From JAMDCX01 sp049977145 (GTDB lineage: Bacteria; Planctomycetota; Phycisphaerae; WQYP01), in the NCBI GenBank assembly GCA_049977145.1, contig JBMFGW010000023.1:1-38922 (forward strand): 38,922 bases of DNA. The letters run 5' to 3'. The notes under the pieces were generated by a model. It ran no database searches. It was not told the DNA's origin and worked only from the letters and a program-made list of their open reading frames with translations. The first letter of the stretch is position 1. Each line of letters starts with the position of its first letter. Made by a program: the position numbers and the translations under genes. Below, one piece after another: positions 38,828 to 38,922 of this stretch.

Positions 38828-38922
38828 TGTATATTTGGATACGGCCCAGGACATTGCGCGGGCGATTGAATATGTGAATAACAATCCGATCAAGGCCGGA
38901 TTGCCGCGCCAGGAATGGGATT
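38828..38922 (+). pseudogene. Second copy of the RAYT gene's 3' end (partial, runs off window)
   Basis: These 95 bases match 37775-37869 of the RAYT gene with one mismatch (T37792 versus C38845), in the same orientation, offset by 1053 bases. The copy begins within the codons for 'VYLDT' and includes the catalytic Tyr region, but it has no 5' part because the PIN toxin gene is immediately upstream. It must be a fragment. The match reaches the last base of the window and may continue. Confidence 0.9.

Noticed and set aside
33051..38922. CRISPR array near the cas genes
   Set aside because: I looked for regularly spaced repeats of 30-37 bases before cas3 and after cas7c. The only repeats seen are the REP pair and the RAYT duplication, which are not an array.

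Overview
The window reads as a chromosomal segment of a Planctomycetota bacterium, probably of the Phycisphaerae type. This is inferred from gene content and not from a marker gene. Supporting signs are a PilM/secretin cluster with unusual fusions and Gly-Met-Pro repeats, orphan secretin-N-domain proteins with Ala-rich signal peptides, a HEAT-repeat secreted protein, a glycan phosphorylase of the short alpha-glucan family, and a RAYT transposase with the GFWLPNDPRGSW signature. Base composition is moderately GC-rich by eye.

Layout. (1) 1-2690: right end of a prophage-like head-tail block: gp6-type connector, head-tail adaptor, DUF3168 tail completion protein, tail-tube-like protein and a small unknown. 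No tape measure or tail tip follows. (2) 2691-5342: a stretch without a credible gene, then a strong promoter with an internal palindrome, hybrid cluster protein (hcp) and a gamma carbonic anhydrase-like protein. (3) 5443-6156, minus: a lipoprotein. (4) 6398-16389: four-gene pilus/secretion-like cluster: a PilM-PilN-like fusion, two bitopic membrane proteins, and a 1306-aa TPR/TolA-like/secretin protein. (5) 16646-19463: tRNA-Arg(UCU), aldo/keto reductase, a long inverted repeat and ribD. (6) 19550-23856: two short secreted proteins carrying only a secretin-N-like domain, and a HEAT-repeat protein with an embedded receiver-like fold. (7) 24476-30713: glgP, recO, a MauE/DoxX-like redox membrane protein and a family-39-like glycosyltransferase. 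(8) 30801-37065: type I-C CRISPR effector genes cas3, an unknown small ORF, cas5c, cas8c and cas7c. (9) 37195-38922: a RAYT transposase flanked by identical 28-bp REP-like repeats, a DUF2281/PIN toxin-antitoxin pair, and the start of a second copy of the RAYT 3' end.

How the genes work together. The cas genes encode a complete I-C interference machine. The small subunit Cas11c is predicted from a strong internal ribosome binding site in cas8c. No cas4, cas1, cas2 or repeat array is visible. At the place where cas4-cas1-cas2 normally follow cas7 lies the RAYT/REP/TA island. The PilM cluster plausibly forms an envelope-spanning pilus or secretion platform ending in a secretin. The two orphan secretin-N-domain proteins share fold features with that secretin. 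One of them also carries an almost identical stretch of about 40 residues, so they may be accessory parts of the same machine or relics of duplication.

The items most worth a second look are the TA pair bracketed by 95-bp direct repeats of the RAYT 3' end, the roughly 60-bp-arm inverted repeat over the aldo/keto reductase stop, the PilM-PilN fusion with its shared repeats, the secretin patch duplication, and a two-hairpin element present at 16873 and 38092.
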